DNA of 64,000 bases from Betaproteobacteria bacterium (GTDB taxonomy: Bacteria; Pseudomonadota; Gammaproteobacteria; Burkholderiales; Casimicrobiaceae). The stretch is from the NCBI GenBank assembly GCA_016716425.1, contig JADJWJ010000007.1:62001-126000 (forward strand). The letters are read 5' to 3'. Made by a program: the position numbers and the translations under genes. How positions within the stretch are numbered: position 1 is the stretch's first letter; each line of letters opens with the position of its first letter. Shown here piece by piece: positions 32,888 through 42,477 of this stretch. The notes below the pieces were generated by a model. That model was not told where the DNA came from and made no database searches. It saw only the letters and a list, made by a program, of their open reading frames with translations.

Positions 32888-35512
32888 ATGAAACCGTTCG
32901 ATCCCCGCGCCATCGAGGCCGCCGCGCAGTCCGCGTGGCGGGCCGCCGACGCCTACCGTGCCGTCGAGCGCGCGGACCGCCCGAAGTACTACTGCGTGTC
33001 GATGCTGCCGTATCCGTCGGGCGTGCTGCACATGGGGCACGTGCGCAACTACACGATCAACGACATGATGTACCGGCAGTTGCGGATGCGCGGCTTCAAC
33101 CCGCTGATGCCGATGGGCTGGGACGCGTTCGGACTGCCCGCCGAGAACGCGGCGATCAAGGCCGGCGAGGCCCCGGACAAGTGGACCCGCGACAACATCG
33201 CGACGATGAAGGGGCAGATGCGCTCGCTCGGGCTCGCGATCGACTGGTCGCGCGAGTTCGCGACCTGCGACCCCGCCTACTATCGCTGGAACCAGTGGTT
33301 CTTCCTGCGGATGCTGGAGAAGGGCATCGCGTACCGCAAGACGCAGGTCGTCAACTGGGACCCGGTCGACCAGACCGTCCTCGCCAACGAGCAGGTGATC
33401 GACGGCCGCGGCTGGCGCACCGGGGCGCCGGTCGAGAAGCGCGAGATCCCCGGCTACTACCTGCGCATCACCGCCTACGCCGAGGAGCTTTTGAGCTGCC
33501 TCGACCGGCTGCCCGGCTGGCCCGAGCGCGTGAAGACGATGCAGGCCAACTGGATCGGCAAGAGTCTGGGCGTGCGCTTCGCGTTCCCGCACGCGATCAA
33601 GGATGACGCGGGTCGCCTGGTCGGCGACGGCCGCATGTACGTGTTCACGACGCGCGCCGACACGATCATGGGCGTCACGTTCTGCGCGGTCGCGCCCGAG
33701 CATCCGCTGGCGCTGCACGCGGCGAAGGGCGACCCGAAGCTCGCCGCGTTCGTCGACGAGTGCCGGCGCGGGTCGGTCATCGAGGCCGATCTCGCCACGA
33801 TGGAAAAGAAGGGGATGCCGACGGGGCTCTACGTGCATCACCCGCTGACCGGCGAGTCGGTCGAGGTGTGGATCGGCAACTACGTGCTGATGGCCTACGG
33901 CGACGGCGCGGTCATGGGCGTGCCCGCGCACGACGAGCGCGACTTCGCATTCGCGAAGAAGTACGGGCTGCCGATCAAGCAGGTCGTCGCGGTGGCGGAC
34001 GAGGCGTTCTCGACCGACGGGTGGCAGCCGTGGTACGCCGACAAGGAGCGCGGCCGGTGCGTCTACTCCGGCAAGTACGACGAGCTGCCGTATGCGCAAG
34101 CCGTCGACGCGATCGCCGCCGACCTCGCGGCGAAGGGCCTGGGCGAGAAGAAGGTCACGTACCGGCTGCGCGACTGGGGCGTGTCGCGCCAGCGCTACTG
34201 GGGCACGCCGATCCCGATCATCCACTGCGCCGCGTGCGGCGCCGTGCCCGTGCCGGAGCGCGACCTGCCCGTCGTGCTGCCCGAGGACTGCGTGCCCGAC
34301 GGCAGCGGCAATCCGCTCACCAAACGCGCGGACTTCCTCGACGTGCCGTGCCCGAAGTGCGGCGCCGCCGCGAAGCGCGAGACCGACACGATGGACACGT
34401 TCGTCGACTCGTCGTGGTACTACATGCGCTACACGTGCGCGGACGCGACGGCGATGGTCGACGCGCGCAACGACTACTGGATGCCGATGGACCAGTACAT
34501 CGGCGGCATCGAGCACGCGATCCTGCACCTGCTCTACGCGCGGTTCTGGACCAAGGTGATGCGCGACCTGGGTCTGGTGAAGATCGACGAGCCGTTCACC
34601 CGGCTGCTGACGCAGGGCATGGTGCTCAACCACATCTTCTTCCGGCGCAACGCGAAGGGCGGCATCGAGTACTACCCGCCCGAGGAGGTCGACATGCGCT
34701 ACGACGGCGCGGGCAACGTCAGCGGTGCGACGTGGCGCCAGGACGGAGAGCCGGTCGAGTACGGCGGCGTGGGCAAGATGGGCAAGTCCGAGCGCAACGG
34801 CGTGGATCCGCAGACGATGATCGACCGCTACGGCGCGGACACGGCGCGGCTGTACGCGATGTTCGCCGCCAAGCCCGAGGACTCCATGACGTGGTCGGAT
34901 GCGGGCGTGGAGGGCTCGGCGCGGTTCCTGAAACGCCTGTGGAACTTCGCGCAGGCGAACTCGGAGGCCGTGCGCGCCGCCGCCGGCGACTTCGACTGGC
35001 GCGACGCCGACGACGCGGTGCGCAAGGCCCGCCGCGAGCTGCACGTGACGCTGAAGCAGGCGAACGACGACTACGAGCGGCTGCACTACAACACCGTGGT
35101 GTCGGCCGGCATGATCATGCTCAACACGCTGGAGGCGCTGCCCGCCGGCGCGCGTGGCGCGGAGGCGTTGAAGCGCGAAGGGCTGTCGCTGGCGTTGCGC
35201 GTGCTCTATCCGGTCGTGCCGCACACGGCGTGGGTGCTGTGGAACGACCTGGGATTCGCGGCCGCGATGGGCGACCTGATCGACGCGCCGTGGCCGCACG
35301 TGGATGCCGCCGCACTCGTGCAGGACGAGATCGAGCTCGTGCTGCAGGTCAACGGCAAGCTGCGCGGCAAGCTGCGCGTCCCCGCCGCCGCGGACCGCGC
35401 CGCGATCGAGGCGGCCGCGCGTGCGAGCCCCGAGGTCGCGAAGCACGCGGCGGGCTCCACCGTGAAGAAGGTCATCGTCGTGCCGGGACGCCTTGTCAAT
35501 GTGGTCGTCTAG
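32888..35512 (+). CDS. leuS: Leucyl-tRNA synthetase
   Basis: An 874-residue class I synthetase charging tRNA-Leu. It has HIGH as HMGH in YPSGVLHMGHVRNYTIND (residues 42-59), the CP1 editing domain with FTTRADTIMGVTFCAVAPEH (Thr-rich loop), a zinc-like insert with CAAC and CPKC, and WGVSRQRYWGTPIPI. The KMSKS loop reads KMGKSERNGVDP, with Gly in place of the first Ser. The C terminus ends in the tRNA-binding domain (QVNGKLRGKLRVP). The length is as expected. It shares 20 bases with lptE at its end. Confidence 0.97.
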   Translation: MKPFDPRAIEAAAQSAWRAADAYRAVERADRPKYYCVSMLPYPSGVLHMGHVRNYTINDMMYRQLRMRGFNPLMPMGWDAFGLPAENAAIKAGEAPDKWTRDNIATMKGQMRSLGLAIDWSREFATCDPAYYRWNQWFFLRMLEKGIAYRKTQVVNWDPVDQTVLANEQVIDGRGWRTGAPVEKREIPGYYLRITAYAEELLSCLDRLPGWPERVKTMQANWIGKSLGVRFAFPHAIKDDAGRLVGDGRMYVFTTRADTIMGVTFCAVAPEHPLALHAAKGDPKLAAFVDECRRGSVIEADLATMEKKGMPTGLYVHHPLTGESVEVWIGNYVLMAYGDGAVMGVPAHDERDFAFAKKYGLPIKQVVAVADEAFSTDGWQPWYADKERGRCVYSGKYDELPYAQAVDAIAADLAAKGLGEKKVTYRLRDWGVSRQRYWGTPIPIIHCAACGAVPVPERDLPVVLPEDCVPDGSGNPLTKRADFLDVPCPKCGAAAKRETDTMDTFVDSSWYYMRYTCADATAMVDARNDYWMPMDQYIGGIEHAILHLLYARFWTKVMRDLGLVKIDEPFTRLLTQGMVLNHIFFRRNAKGGIEYYPPEEVDMRYDGAGNVSGATWRQDGEPVEYGGVGKMGKSERNGVDPQTMIDRYGADTARLYAMFAAKPEDSMTWSDAGVEGSARFLKRLWNFAQANSEAVRAAAGDFDWRDADDAVRKARRELHVTLKQANDDYERLHYNTVVSAGMIMLNTLEALPAGARGAEALKREGLSLALRVLYPVVPHTAWVLWNDLGFAAAMGDLIDAPWPHVDAAALVQDEIELVLQVNGKLRGKLRVPAAADRAAIEAAARASPEVAKHAAGSTVKKVIVVPGRLVNVVV

Positions 35513-35990
35513 GCTCGCCGCGGTCGTCTGCGCCGGCGCGCTGTCCGCGTGCGGCTTCCACCTGCGCGGCGACGCGAGCTTCCCGTTCTCGTCGGTCTAC
35601 GTGAACGCGCCGACAGCCAAGCCGTTCGCGCAGGAGATGACCCGGGCGATCGGCGCCGGCAGGGGTGCTGCGGTCGTCGACGAGGCCGGTACTGCCGAGG
35701 TCGTGCTGGCAATCCCGTCCGTCGTCGACGACAAGGACGTGCTGTCGCTGTCGTCGGGCGGCTCGGTGCGCGAGTACGCGCTCGCCAAGCGCGTGCAGTT
35801 CCGGCTGCACGACAAGAACGGCAACGACTGGATGCCGGCCGGCGAGATCGTCGTGCGCCGGTCGTACACGTTCAACGAGACGCAGGTGCTCGCGCGCGAC
35901 CTGCAGGAGCAGCGGCTGCTGCGCGAGATGCAGACCGACGCCGTGCAGCAGATCGTGCGCCGGCTGCAGAGTGCGCGGAAGCCGACGTAA
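35493..35990 (+). CDS. lptE: LPS-assembly lipoprotein LptE
   Basis: A 165-residue lipoprotein that plugs the LptD barrel in the outer membrane. The signal peptide ends GALSACGFHLRGD, and the CGFxLRG start of the mature protein is diagnostic for LptE. The fold continues with FSSVYVNAP and RVQFRLHDKNG. The position between leuS and holA is the conserved arrangement in proteobacteria. It overlaps the leuS end by 20 bases. ATG 35499 is an equally possible start. Confidence 0.93.
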   Translation: MSMWSSRLAAVVCAGALSACGFHLRGDASFPFSSVYVNAPTAKPFAQEMTRAIGAGRGAAVVDEAGTAEVVLAIPSVVDDKDVLSLSSGGSVREYALAKRVQFRLHDKNGNDWMPAGEIVVRRSYTFNETQVLARDLQEQRLLREMQTDAVQQIVRRLQSARKPT

Positions 35991-36109
35991 ATCGCGCGCT
36001 TGGCGCTGCGCGCCGGCGGCGCGATTTGCGCGCGGGCAGCGCAAAGCTTCGGGGCGGCCGGGCGTTTCGCGTTAAGGGCCAAGAAGCCAGGCTCGGTTCG
36101 CTTCCGGTC

Positions 36110-36145
36110 GGTAGCGCGCATGCCCTGAGGGCCCTCGGCGCTACC
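36110..36145 (+). promoter_or_regulatory. Hairpin just upstream of the holA start codon
   Basis: ggtagcgc (36110-36117) pairs with gcgctacc (36138-36145), and a smaller palindrome (gagggccctc) lies in the loop. The stem ends five bases before ATG 36151 and occupies the place of the ribosome-binding site. No other Shine-Dalgarno is visible, so it may limit holA translation. The 160-base lptE-holA gap holds no gene. Confidence 0.45.
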
Positions 36146-36150
36146 AACAG

Positions 36151-37185
36151 ATGCAACTCAAGCACGACGATCTCGCGGAACACCTCGCGCGCGGCGTGAA
36201 GCCGCTGTACGTCGTCCACGGCGACGAGCCGCTGCTCGCGCTGGAGGCGGGCGACGCGATCCGCGCGGCGGCACGGGCGGCGGGCGCGGCCGAGCGGGAG
36301 GTGCTCGTCGTCGAGCCCGGCTTCAAATGGGACGCGTTCCTCGCGGCCAACGCCAACGCGAGCCTCTTCGGCGACCGCAAGTTCGTCGACCTGCGCATCC
36401 CGTCGGGCAAGCCCGGCGTCGAAGGCGGCAAGGCGCTGGAGGCCTATGCCGCGCAACCCAATCCCGACAACGTGACGCTGGTCACGCTGCCGCGCCTCGA
36501 CCGTGCGACGCAGGCGTCGGCGTGGTTCGCAGCGCTCGCCGCCGCCGGCGTGACGGTCGCCGTCTACCCGGTCGAGCGCGACGCGTTGCCCGGCTGGATC
36601 GCCGACCGGCTCGCCCGCCAGCGCCAGCGCGCATCGCGGGAAACGCTCGCGTTCCTCGCCGACAACTGCGAGGGCAACCTGCTGGCGGCGCGGCAGGAGA
36701 TCGAGAAGCTCGCATTGCTGCTGCCGGAGGGCGAGCTCGATCACGCGACGGTCGAGGCCGCGGTCGCCGACGTCGCCCGTTACGACGTCTTCGAACTGTC
36801 CGAGGCGTGGCTCGCCGGCGACGCCGCACGCGCGGTGCGCGTGCTGCGGGCGCTCGCGGCGGAGGGCGAGGCTGCCACGCTGGCGGTGTGGCAGCTCTCC
36901 GAGGACATCCACGCGCTCGCCGCGGTCACGACGATGATGCGCAATGGCACGCCCGCCGCGGCCGCGGTTCGCACCGCGCGCGTCTGGGGCCGGCGGCAGT
37001 CGGCCATGGCGCGCGCCGTGCAGCGCGTGCCCCCATCGCTGATCGCGCCGCTGCTGGTCGCGACCGCATCGCTCGACGCGCTCGCGAAGGGCATCGGGCG
37101 CGGCAACGTGTGGGACGAACTCGAGTCCGCCGCGCTGACGCTGGCCGGGAAGCCGGCGGTGAAATCGGGATCAGAGCTGCGATAG
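36151..37185 (+). CDS. holA: DNA polymerase III subunit delta (HolA)
   Basis: A 344-residue clamp-loader subunit that opens the sliding clamp. It has PLYVVHGDEPLLALEAGDAI at the N terminus (delta-type start), FGDRKFVDLRIPSGKPG, a central QEIEKLALLLPEG (collar helix region) and SEAWLAGDAARAVRVLRAL. The length is normal. The genomic order leuS-lptE-holA is that of many gamma- and betaproteobacteria. The ATG follows a hairpin. Confidence 0.93.
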   Translation: MQLKHDDLAEHLARGVKPLYVVHGDEPLLALEAGDAIRAAARAAGAAEREVLVVEPGFKWDAFLAANANASLFGDRKFVDLRIPSGKPGVEGGKALEAYAAQPNPDNVTLVTLPRLDRATQASAWFAALAAAGVTVAVYPVERDALPGWIADRLARQRQRASRETLAFLADNCEGNLLAARQEIEKLALLLPEGELDHATVEAAVADVARYDVFELSEAWLAGDAARAVRVLRALAAEGEAATLAVWQLSEDIHALAAVTTMMRNGTPAAAAVRTARVWGRRQSAMARAVQRVPPSLIAPLLVATASLDALAKGIGRGNVWDELESAALTLAGKPAVKSGSELR

Positions 37186-37263
37186 CGCCGGGCCCCGCCC
37201 CCGGCAACCTCGCGGCCGTCGTCCGGCAACGACGCGGTGCGGACCCCGGTCCGGAGGGCGCGA

Positions 37264-37282
37264 GCCGCGCGGAAAGCGCGGC
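37264..37282. terminator. Short hairpin between convergent holA and phospholipase D genes
   Basis: gccgcgc / gcgcggc, a 7-bp stem with a five-base loop, lies in the 106-base convergent gap close to the phospholipase D stop. There is no T run on either strand, so its role as terminator is only likely. Confidence 0.4.
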
Positions 37283-37291
37283 ATCTGGCCG

Positions 37292-38323
37292 TCACTTCGC
37301 CTTGTGGGCGTGGTGATCGGCGCCGTGATTGTCGTCGTCGACGTCGAGCACGAGGTCGGCGGCGCCGGCTTCCTTGTGTCGCTTCTCGAGGTCGGCGAAG
37401 AGGCCCTCGTCGGTCAGGTCGAGCGCCTCCGAGCGGTCCCAGTCGTGCTTCGCGACCTTCTCCAGCGGACCGACCACGTGCGCGTCGTCGACCTCGATCG
37501 CGAGCTCGCGCCGCGCGTCGAAGCTGCCCGGTGCCAGGTTCACCGACCCGACGATCGCGCGCGCGCCGTCGGCCAGCATCATCTTGCCGTGCAGCCGGAT
37601 GTGCTTCAGCTTGTGCACCTTGCAGCCGACGTCGGCCATGATGCGCAGGCCGCCTACGCCTTCGATCAGCTTGTCCTTCTTCAGCGTGTGTGGCGGCCGG
37701 GCGACGATGTGCACGTTGACGCCGCGCCCGGCCGCGCGCACGACGCGTTCGATGATCACGGCGTCCTGGTAGCGCTCGTTCTGCAGCCACAGCGAGTGCC
37801 TGGCGCGGTCGATGAAGTGCGCGAACCGCTCGCGGCCGTTCTTGTTGCACCAGATGAGCGCCGAGCCCGCGTGCGGCGCGAAGTCCTTCCGCATCCAGTC
37901 CGCGTCGAAGCACTCGATGGCCTCGCCGACCTCCTTCGCGTGCTTCGTGACGACGGCGTAGTCGCGCGTCTCGGAGACGTTGCGCGTCTCCCAGTTGAGC
38001 GACATCACCCAGGCTTCCGCGTCGTCGACGACCATCGACTTCTCGTGCGTGAGGTCGAAGGCGGGATTGCTGTCGAGCACCGACACCCCGGCCTCCACCA
38101 GCTTCCGCCGCGACGCCTCGTTCTCGGTCTCGCCGCTGCGGCGCGCCGGATTGAGCATGACGCGCACGTCCACGCCGCGCCTCTTCGCCGCGATCACGGC
38201 GTCGAGCAGACCCGGATCGGAAAACACGAACATCTTCACGCGCAGCGACGTTTTCGCCGACGCGATGGCGGCGAGCAGCGGCTGCGCCGTGGCTTCGGGC
38301 AGGACGATCAGCGAGCGGGACAT
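37292..38323 (-). CDS. Phospholipase D-like protein (cardiolipin synthase family)
   Basis: A 343-residue protein with two HKD repeats, HEKSMVVDDAEAWVMSLNWE (near residues 96-115) and HGKMMLADGARAIVGSVNLA (near 250-270), both with HxKxxxxD intact. It has no membrane segment and no signal peptide, unlike cardiolipin synthase A, so it is probably a soluble PLD/transphosphatidylase. The C-terminal tail is rich in Asp and His (DVDDDNHGADHHAHKAK). It begins 10 bases after the ABC transporter's stop and is likely co-transcribed with it, which suggests a membrane-lipid theme. Confidence 0.85.
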   Translation of the reverse strand: MSRSLIVLPEATAQPLLAAIASAKTSLRVKMFVFSDPGLLDAVIAAKRRGVDVRVMLNPARRSGETENEASRRKLVEAGVSVLDSNPAFDLTHEKSMVVDDAEAWVMSLNWETRNVSETRDYAVVTKHAKEVGEAIECFDADWMRKDFAPHAGSALIWCNKNGRERFAHFIDRARHSLWLQNERYQDAVIIERVVRAAGRGVNVHIVARPPHTLKKDKLIEGVGGLRIMADVGCKVHKLKHIRLHGKMMLADGARAIVGSVNLAPGSFDARRELAIEVDDAHVVGPLEKVAKHDWDRSEALDLTDEGLFADLEKRHKEAGAADLVLDVDDDNHGADHHAHKAK

Positions 38324-38333
38324 GGGAGCTCGT

Positions 38334-40193
38334 TCACTTGTCGGGTTGTGCGTGCGGCGCCTGCGCGTCCGCATCGCCGAACTGCACATGGTACAGGTCG
38401 GCGTAGTGGCCGTTGCGCGCCAGCAGCTCCTCGTGCGTCCCCTGCTCGGCGACCACGCCGTTGGCGAGCACGATGATGTTGTCGGCGTCGCGGATCGTGG
38501 AGAGCCGGTGCGCGATCGTGATCACGGTGCGGCCCTTCATCAGCCGCTCCAGCCCCTGCATCACCAGCCGCTCGGACTCCGTGTCGAGCGCGGCGGTCGG
38601 CTCGTCGAGGATCAGGATCGGGTTGTCGCGGATCACGGCCCGCGCGATGCCGATGCGCTGCCGCTGGCCGCCCGACAGCGTGTCGCCGCGCTCGCCGACG
38701 ACCGTGTCGTAGCCCTTCGCCATCTTCGCGATGAACTCGTCGGCGTTGGCGAGCTTCGCCGCCGCCACGATCTCCTCGTCCGTGGCGCCGCCGGGCCGGC
38801 CATACGCGATGTTGTCGCGGATCGTGCCGTGGAACAGGATGGTCTCCTGCAGCACGAAGCCGATCTGCCGGCGCAGCGGGTGCAGCTCGAAGTCGCGCAC
38901 GTCGGTGCCGTCGATCCGCACCGCCCCTGCGGCCACGTCGTAGAAGCGCGGAATCAGGCTCACGATCGTCGACTTGCCGCTGCCGGTGCCGCCGACCACG
39001 CCGACGACCTGTCCCGGCTTGACGATGAAGCTCACGTCCTTCAGCACCGGCGTGTCGCTGTCGTAGGCGAACGCGACGCGCTCGAACGCGACCTCGCCGC
39101 GGATCTTCGGCGGCGCGACCGCGTCCGGCTTCTGGTGGATGACGTCGTCGGCGGACAGGATCGTCTGGATGCGCTCCAGCCCGACCGCCGTCTGCGCGAT
39201 CGTGTTGGTCATCTTGGCCAGGTCCTGCACCGGCTTGAAGAACTTCGCGAGGTAGGCGAGGAAGACGGTAAGCGCGCCGACGGTCATCGCGTCCGCGAGG
39301 ATCAGCGCGGTGCCGCGCCAGAGCACGAACGCCGTGCACAGCGCGACGACGATCGACACCACCGGGCCCAGCAGCGACTTGATCCGCCGCGCCTTGAGCG
39401 CCGCCTGCACCGTTGCCTGGCTCGCCTCGTCCATCCGTTGTGCTTCGAGGTCCTGCCGGTCGAACGCCTCGACCGACCGCACCGAGCCCAGCCCCTGCTC
39501 GGCCACCGCCACGATTTCGCTCTGCCGGCGGCGCACGTCGCGCGTGGCGTCCTTCACCGCCTTCTTGAACCGCATGACGAACAACAGCAGGAACGGCGTC
39601 ACGCCGACGGCGATCAGCGCGAAGTCCCACTCGAGCCAGAACATGATGCCCAGCATGCCGACGATCGTCATCATGTCGACGACGATCGACAGCGTCGCCG
39701 ACGACGCGAAGTCCTGCACGGTCGCGACGTCGGAAGTCAGCGTGGACAGCATCGAGCCGGTCTGGTGGGTGGCGTAGTAGCCGAGCGACAGCCGGTGCAG
39801 GTGGTCGTAGATGCGGATGCGCAGGTCGTGCGCGACCCACTGCCCGACGCTCTCGGTGTAGTAGTTGTCGACGTAGTCGGCGATCGAGTCCAGCAGCGCG
39901 ATCACGATCGTGGCGAGCGCGGCGAAGAGCGCGAGGCCCATCGTGTTCCGGTCGATCCCGAGGTCGTGGATCCACGCGAGCCACGCGGGCAGCTTGTCGT
40001 GTCCGAGCGCGTTGTCGAGGACGACCTTGAGCGGCCACGGCGCCGCGAGGCTCGCCAGCGTCTCGACCAGCATCGCGGCGAACACGACGAGCACCCACCC
40101 GCGGTAGGGCCGGATCAGCGAGCGGACGAGCCCCGCCATCCACGCCTTGGGTTCGGCGGCCGGCGCGGCGGCGGTGGGTGCGATGTCGGGCAT
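38334..40193 (-). CDS. ABC exporter with fused membrane and ATPase domains (MsbA-like)
   Basis: A 619-residue half-transporter. Six transmembrane helices occupy about residues 25-320 (VLVVFAAMLVETLASLAAPWP at the start). The ATPase follows, with Walker A VGGTGSGKSTIVSLIP (near 400), Q-loop VLQETILFHG, signature LSGGQRQRIGIARA (near 505), Walker B ILILDEPTAALD and H-loop IAHRLSTI. It works as a homodimer, and lipids, lipid-linked sugars or drugs are the usual cargo. The neighbouring phospholipase D and phosphoesterase genes do not settle the substrate. Confidence 0.88.
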   Translation of the reverse strand: MPDIAPTAAAPAAEPKAWMAGLVRSLIRPYRGWVLVVFAAMLVETLASLAAPWPLKVVLDNALGHDKLPAWLAWIHDLGIDRNTMGLALFAALATIVIALLDSIADYVDNYYTESVGQWVAHDLRIRIYDHLHRLSLGYYATHQTGSMLSTLTSDVATVQDFASSATLSIVVDMMTIVGMLGIMFWLEWDFALIAVGVTPFLLLFVMRFKKAVKDATRDVRRRQSEIVAVAEQGLGSVRSVEAFDRQDLEAQRMDEASQATVQAALKARRIKSLLGPVVSIVVALCTAFVLWRGTALILADAMTVGALTVFLAYLAKFFKPVQDLAKMTNTIAQTAVGLERIQTILSADDVIHQKPDAVAPPKIRGEVAFERVAFAYDSDTPVLKDVSFIVKPGQVVGVVGGTGSGKSTIVSLIPRFYDVAAGAVRIDGTDVRDFELHPLRRQIGFVLQETILFHGTIRDNIAYGRPGGATDEEIVAAAKLANADEFIAKMAKGYDTVVGERGDTLSGGQRQRIGIARAVIRDNPILILDEPTAALDTESERLVMQGLERLMKGRTVITIAHRLSTIRDADNIIVLANGVVAEQGTHEELLARNGHYADLYHVQFGDADAQAPHAQPDK

Positions 40194-40238
40194 GGCGGCA
40201 GGCGAAGGCGCGATGGTGGGCGCGCTGGCCGCGATCCG

Positions 40239-41633
40239 TCAAGGCTTCGCGTCGGCCGCGGCGAGCGGCGTGCACTGCGCGCGGCGCTCGCCGAGCGTGC
40301 ACGACGTCAGCGGCTGCCCCGCGGCATCCCACGCCTGCATCCGCCAGCCGGCGCCGTTGCGCTCCATCGTCATGAAGCCGAACTGCGTCGTCGTGACAAT
40401 CTCGGCGACGACGGCGCCGGGTGCCGGTTGCGCGCTGGCCGGAAACGGCACCGGGAACGGCTCGTCGAGATACGTGCCGCCGTTCCCGGTGAGGACCTGC
40501 GGCGGATGGGGTGTCGCGAACGAGATGACCTCGAGCGTGTGCGAGTGGCCCGACAGCAGCGCCTCGATGGTCGGCGGAAACAGCACGGTCGGATACATCG
40601 GGCTCAGCACCGACTGCAGCCCGGCGTTGCCGGGAAACGGCGACTGCGGATTGCCCGGATTGGCTGCAAACCCGAGCACCGGATGATGGCTCATGAAGAA
40701 CGCGCGCGGCGTGCGGGAAGAAAGCGCGAACAGCGCTTCGAGCTGTGCGCGGTAGTTCCGGTACATGAGGTCCGTGGGCGGCAATGGCGTCAGGCCCACC
40801 CACGACGAGTCGAACACGAGGAACTGGGTGTCCGCGTCACGGCCGAGCGGCACCGCGTACGGCTCGCTGTAGTTGCCGATGTCGTCGTCCGCGGCGACGT
40901 TGCAGTCCTGCCGCGGCGCGACCGCTCGCGGGTCGAGGAAGCGGTACCAGCCCTGCCCCGCACGGTTGCACGATTCGTGGTTGCCGCGCAGCACGATCCA
41001 CGGCGCGGCGGCGAGCAGGCTGCGGGCGGGATCGAAGAGGTCGGCCTGCCACGCGTCCCAGCCGTAGCCCCACGGGCTGCCGGCACAGCCCGCGTTGCCC
41101 GGCGCGCAGGCGCTCTCGCGGTAGTGGAAGTCGCCGACGTGGATGACGAGGTCGGGGCGGGTCGCCGCCGCCGCGTCGGCCACCCGCTTGAACGGCCACT
41201 GCGCCGGGTCGTTGCACGCCTGGTACGCGTTGAAGCTGCCGACGATCCGGCAGCCGGTGTCGCCGAGCAGCACGATGCGCTGCGGATGGGCGACCGGCAA
41301 CGGCAGCGGGAACCCGTCGATCGCAGCGTTGCGCGTCCCGGGAGGGACGACCGCCTCGCAGGTCAGCACGGGAAACGCGGTCGGCTGCGCCGGAGGCTCC
41401 GACCGCGACGGGCGGCCGGGGACCGTCGCCGGCGGCATGCGCACCGTCATCGGCAGCGTCTGTCCGTCGAGGTCGATGCGCGGGCATTCGCCCGCCGCCG
41501 TGATCGCGCGCGCGATCGCCACGCCCTCGGGACCGAGCACGACGAACCGGTAGTCGGAGGTCGGCGGCGTCTGCGTCGACGACGACACGCAGCCGGCGAG
41601 GAGCGCGACGGCGCCCATCCAAAGCGTCCTCAT
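40239..41633 (-). CDS. Metallophosphoesterase lipoprotein
   Basis: A 464-residue exported protein (lipobox LLAGC, Cys at about residue 15) with a calcineurin-type two-metal site. The motifs are GDTGCR, VGDFHYRES, LRGNHESCNRAG, SHHPVLG and SGHSHTLE, in the normal order across residues 125-400. An N-terminal 110-residue domain precedes the enzyme (purple-acid-phosphatase-like placement). It probably removes phosphate from an organic ester in the periplasm. Its ATG overlaps the rsmE stop (ATGA) by four bases. Confidence 0.82.
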   Translation of the reverse strand: MRTLWMGAVALLAGCVSSSTQTPPTSDYRFVVLGPEGVAIARAITAAGECPRIDLDGQTLPMTVRMPPATVPGRPSRSEPPAQPTAFPVLTCEAVVPPGTRNAAIDGFPLPLPVAHPQRIVLLGDTGCRIVGSFNAYQACNDPAQWPFKRVADAAAATRPDLVIHVGDFHYRESACAPGNAGCAGSPWGYGWDAWQADLFDPARSLLAAAPWIVLRGNHESCNRAGQGWYRFLDPRAVAPRQDCNVAADDDIGNYSEPYAVPLGRDADTQFLVFDSSWVGLTPLPPTDLMYRNYRAQLEALFALSSRTPRAFFMSHHPVLGFAANPGNPQSPFPGNAGLQSVLSPMYPTVLFPPTIEALLSGHSHTLEVISFATPHPPQVLTGNGGTYLDEPFPVPFPASAQPAPGAVVAEIVTTTQFGFMTMERNGAGWRMQAWDAAGQPLTSCTLGERRAQCTPLAAADAKP

Positions 41634-42373
41634 CGGAAGTCGCCCCACAGGCTGTTGAGCGCGGCGAGCGCGGCGAGCGCCGCGGTCTCCGCGCGCAGGA
41701 TGCGCGGGCCCAGCCGCACCGGCGCCATGCCCGCGCGCACGGCGCGTGCCACCTCATCGGCCGACAGGCCGCCTTCCGGGCCGATCAGCAGGTCCAGCGC
41801 ATCGGACGGCGCCGCCAGCGCGCCGACGCCCGCCGCGGCCGCGGGATCGGACACGATCCCCATGCGCGCCGGCGGGCGCGCACGCAGCCAGTCGTCGAGC
41901 GTCACGACGTCGTGCACGGCCGGCACGCGGTTGCGGCCGCACTGCTCGCACGCGGCGATCGCGATCTGCCGCCAGTGCTCGAGGCGCCGCACGCCGCGCT
42001 CCGCGGAAGGAAACCGGAATCCATGCTGCGAGACGACCGGCTGGATCGCCGCGGCGCCCAGTTCCGTCGCGTGGCGGACGATGCCGTCGACGGTGTCGGT
42101 CGCGGCGATCGCCTGCACCAGCGTGATCGCCAGCGCCGATTCCCGCTCGACCGGCGCGAACGCGTCGAGCCGCACCGACGCGCCGTGCTTGCTCGCGCGC
42201 GCGAGCGTGGCCGCGAATTCGCCCCCGGCGCCGGTGAACAGCGTGACCGGTGCGCCGACCGCGAGCCGGAGCACGCGCAGAACGTGGTGCGCGGCGGCGG
42301 CGGGCAGCGCGACCTCGGTGCCGACGTCGGCGGGGCCGAGCGGCGAGGTCACGTGGAAGCGCGGCGAGCCCAT
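41630..42373 (-). CDS. rsmE: 16S rRNA m3U1498 methyltransferase RsmE
   Basis: A 247-residue SPOUT methyltransferase that modifies U1498 of 16S rRNA with S-adenosylmethionine. The C-terminal trefoil knot is clear: LLIGPEGGLSADEVARA (near residue 195) and LGPRILRAETAALAALAAL at the end. The N-terminal PUA-like domain carries HHVLRVLRLAVGAPVTLF. The length is typical. It is first in the rsmE-phosphoesterase-ABC-PLD series. Confidence 0.93.
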   Translation of the reverse strand: MGSPRFHVTSPLGPADVGTEVALPAAAAHHVLRVLRLAVGAPVTLFTGAGGEFAATLARASKHGASVRLDAFAPVERESALAITLVQAIAATDTVDGIVRHATELGAAAIQPVVSQHGFRFPSAERGVRRLEHWRQIAIAACEQCGRNRVPAVHDVVTLDDWLRARPPARMGIVSDPAAAAGVGALAAPSDALDLLIGPEGGLSADEVARAVRAGMAPVRLGPRILRAETAALAALAALNSLWGDFR

Positions 42374-42477
42374 CGGCGGGTACGGTGAGCGGTGGGAAGC
42401 CGGTGTGCGCGGTACATCGAAAGGAGGTGCGACGCGGTGCTACGATTCTGCCACAGGCATCCCGTCAGGAGACCGCG

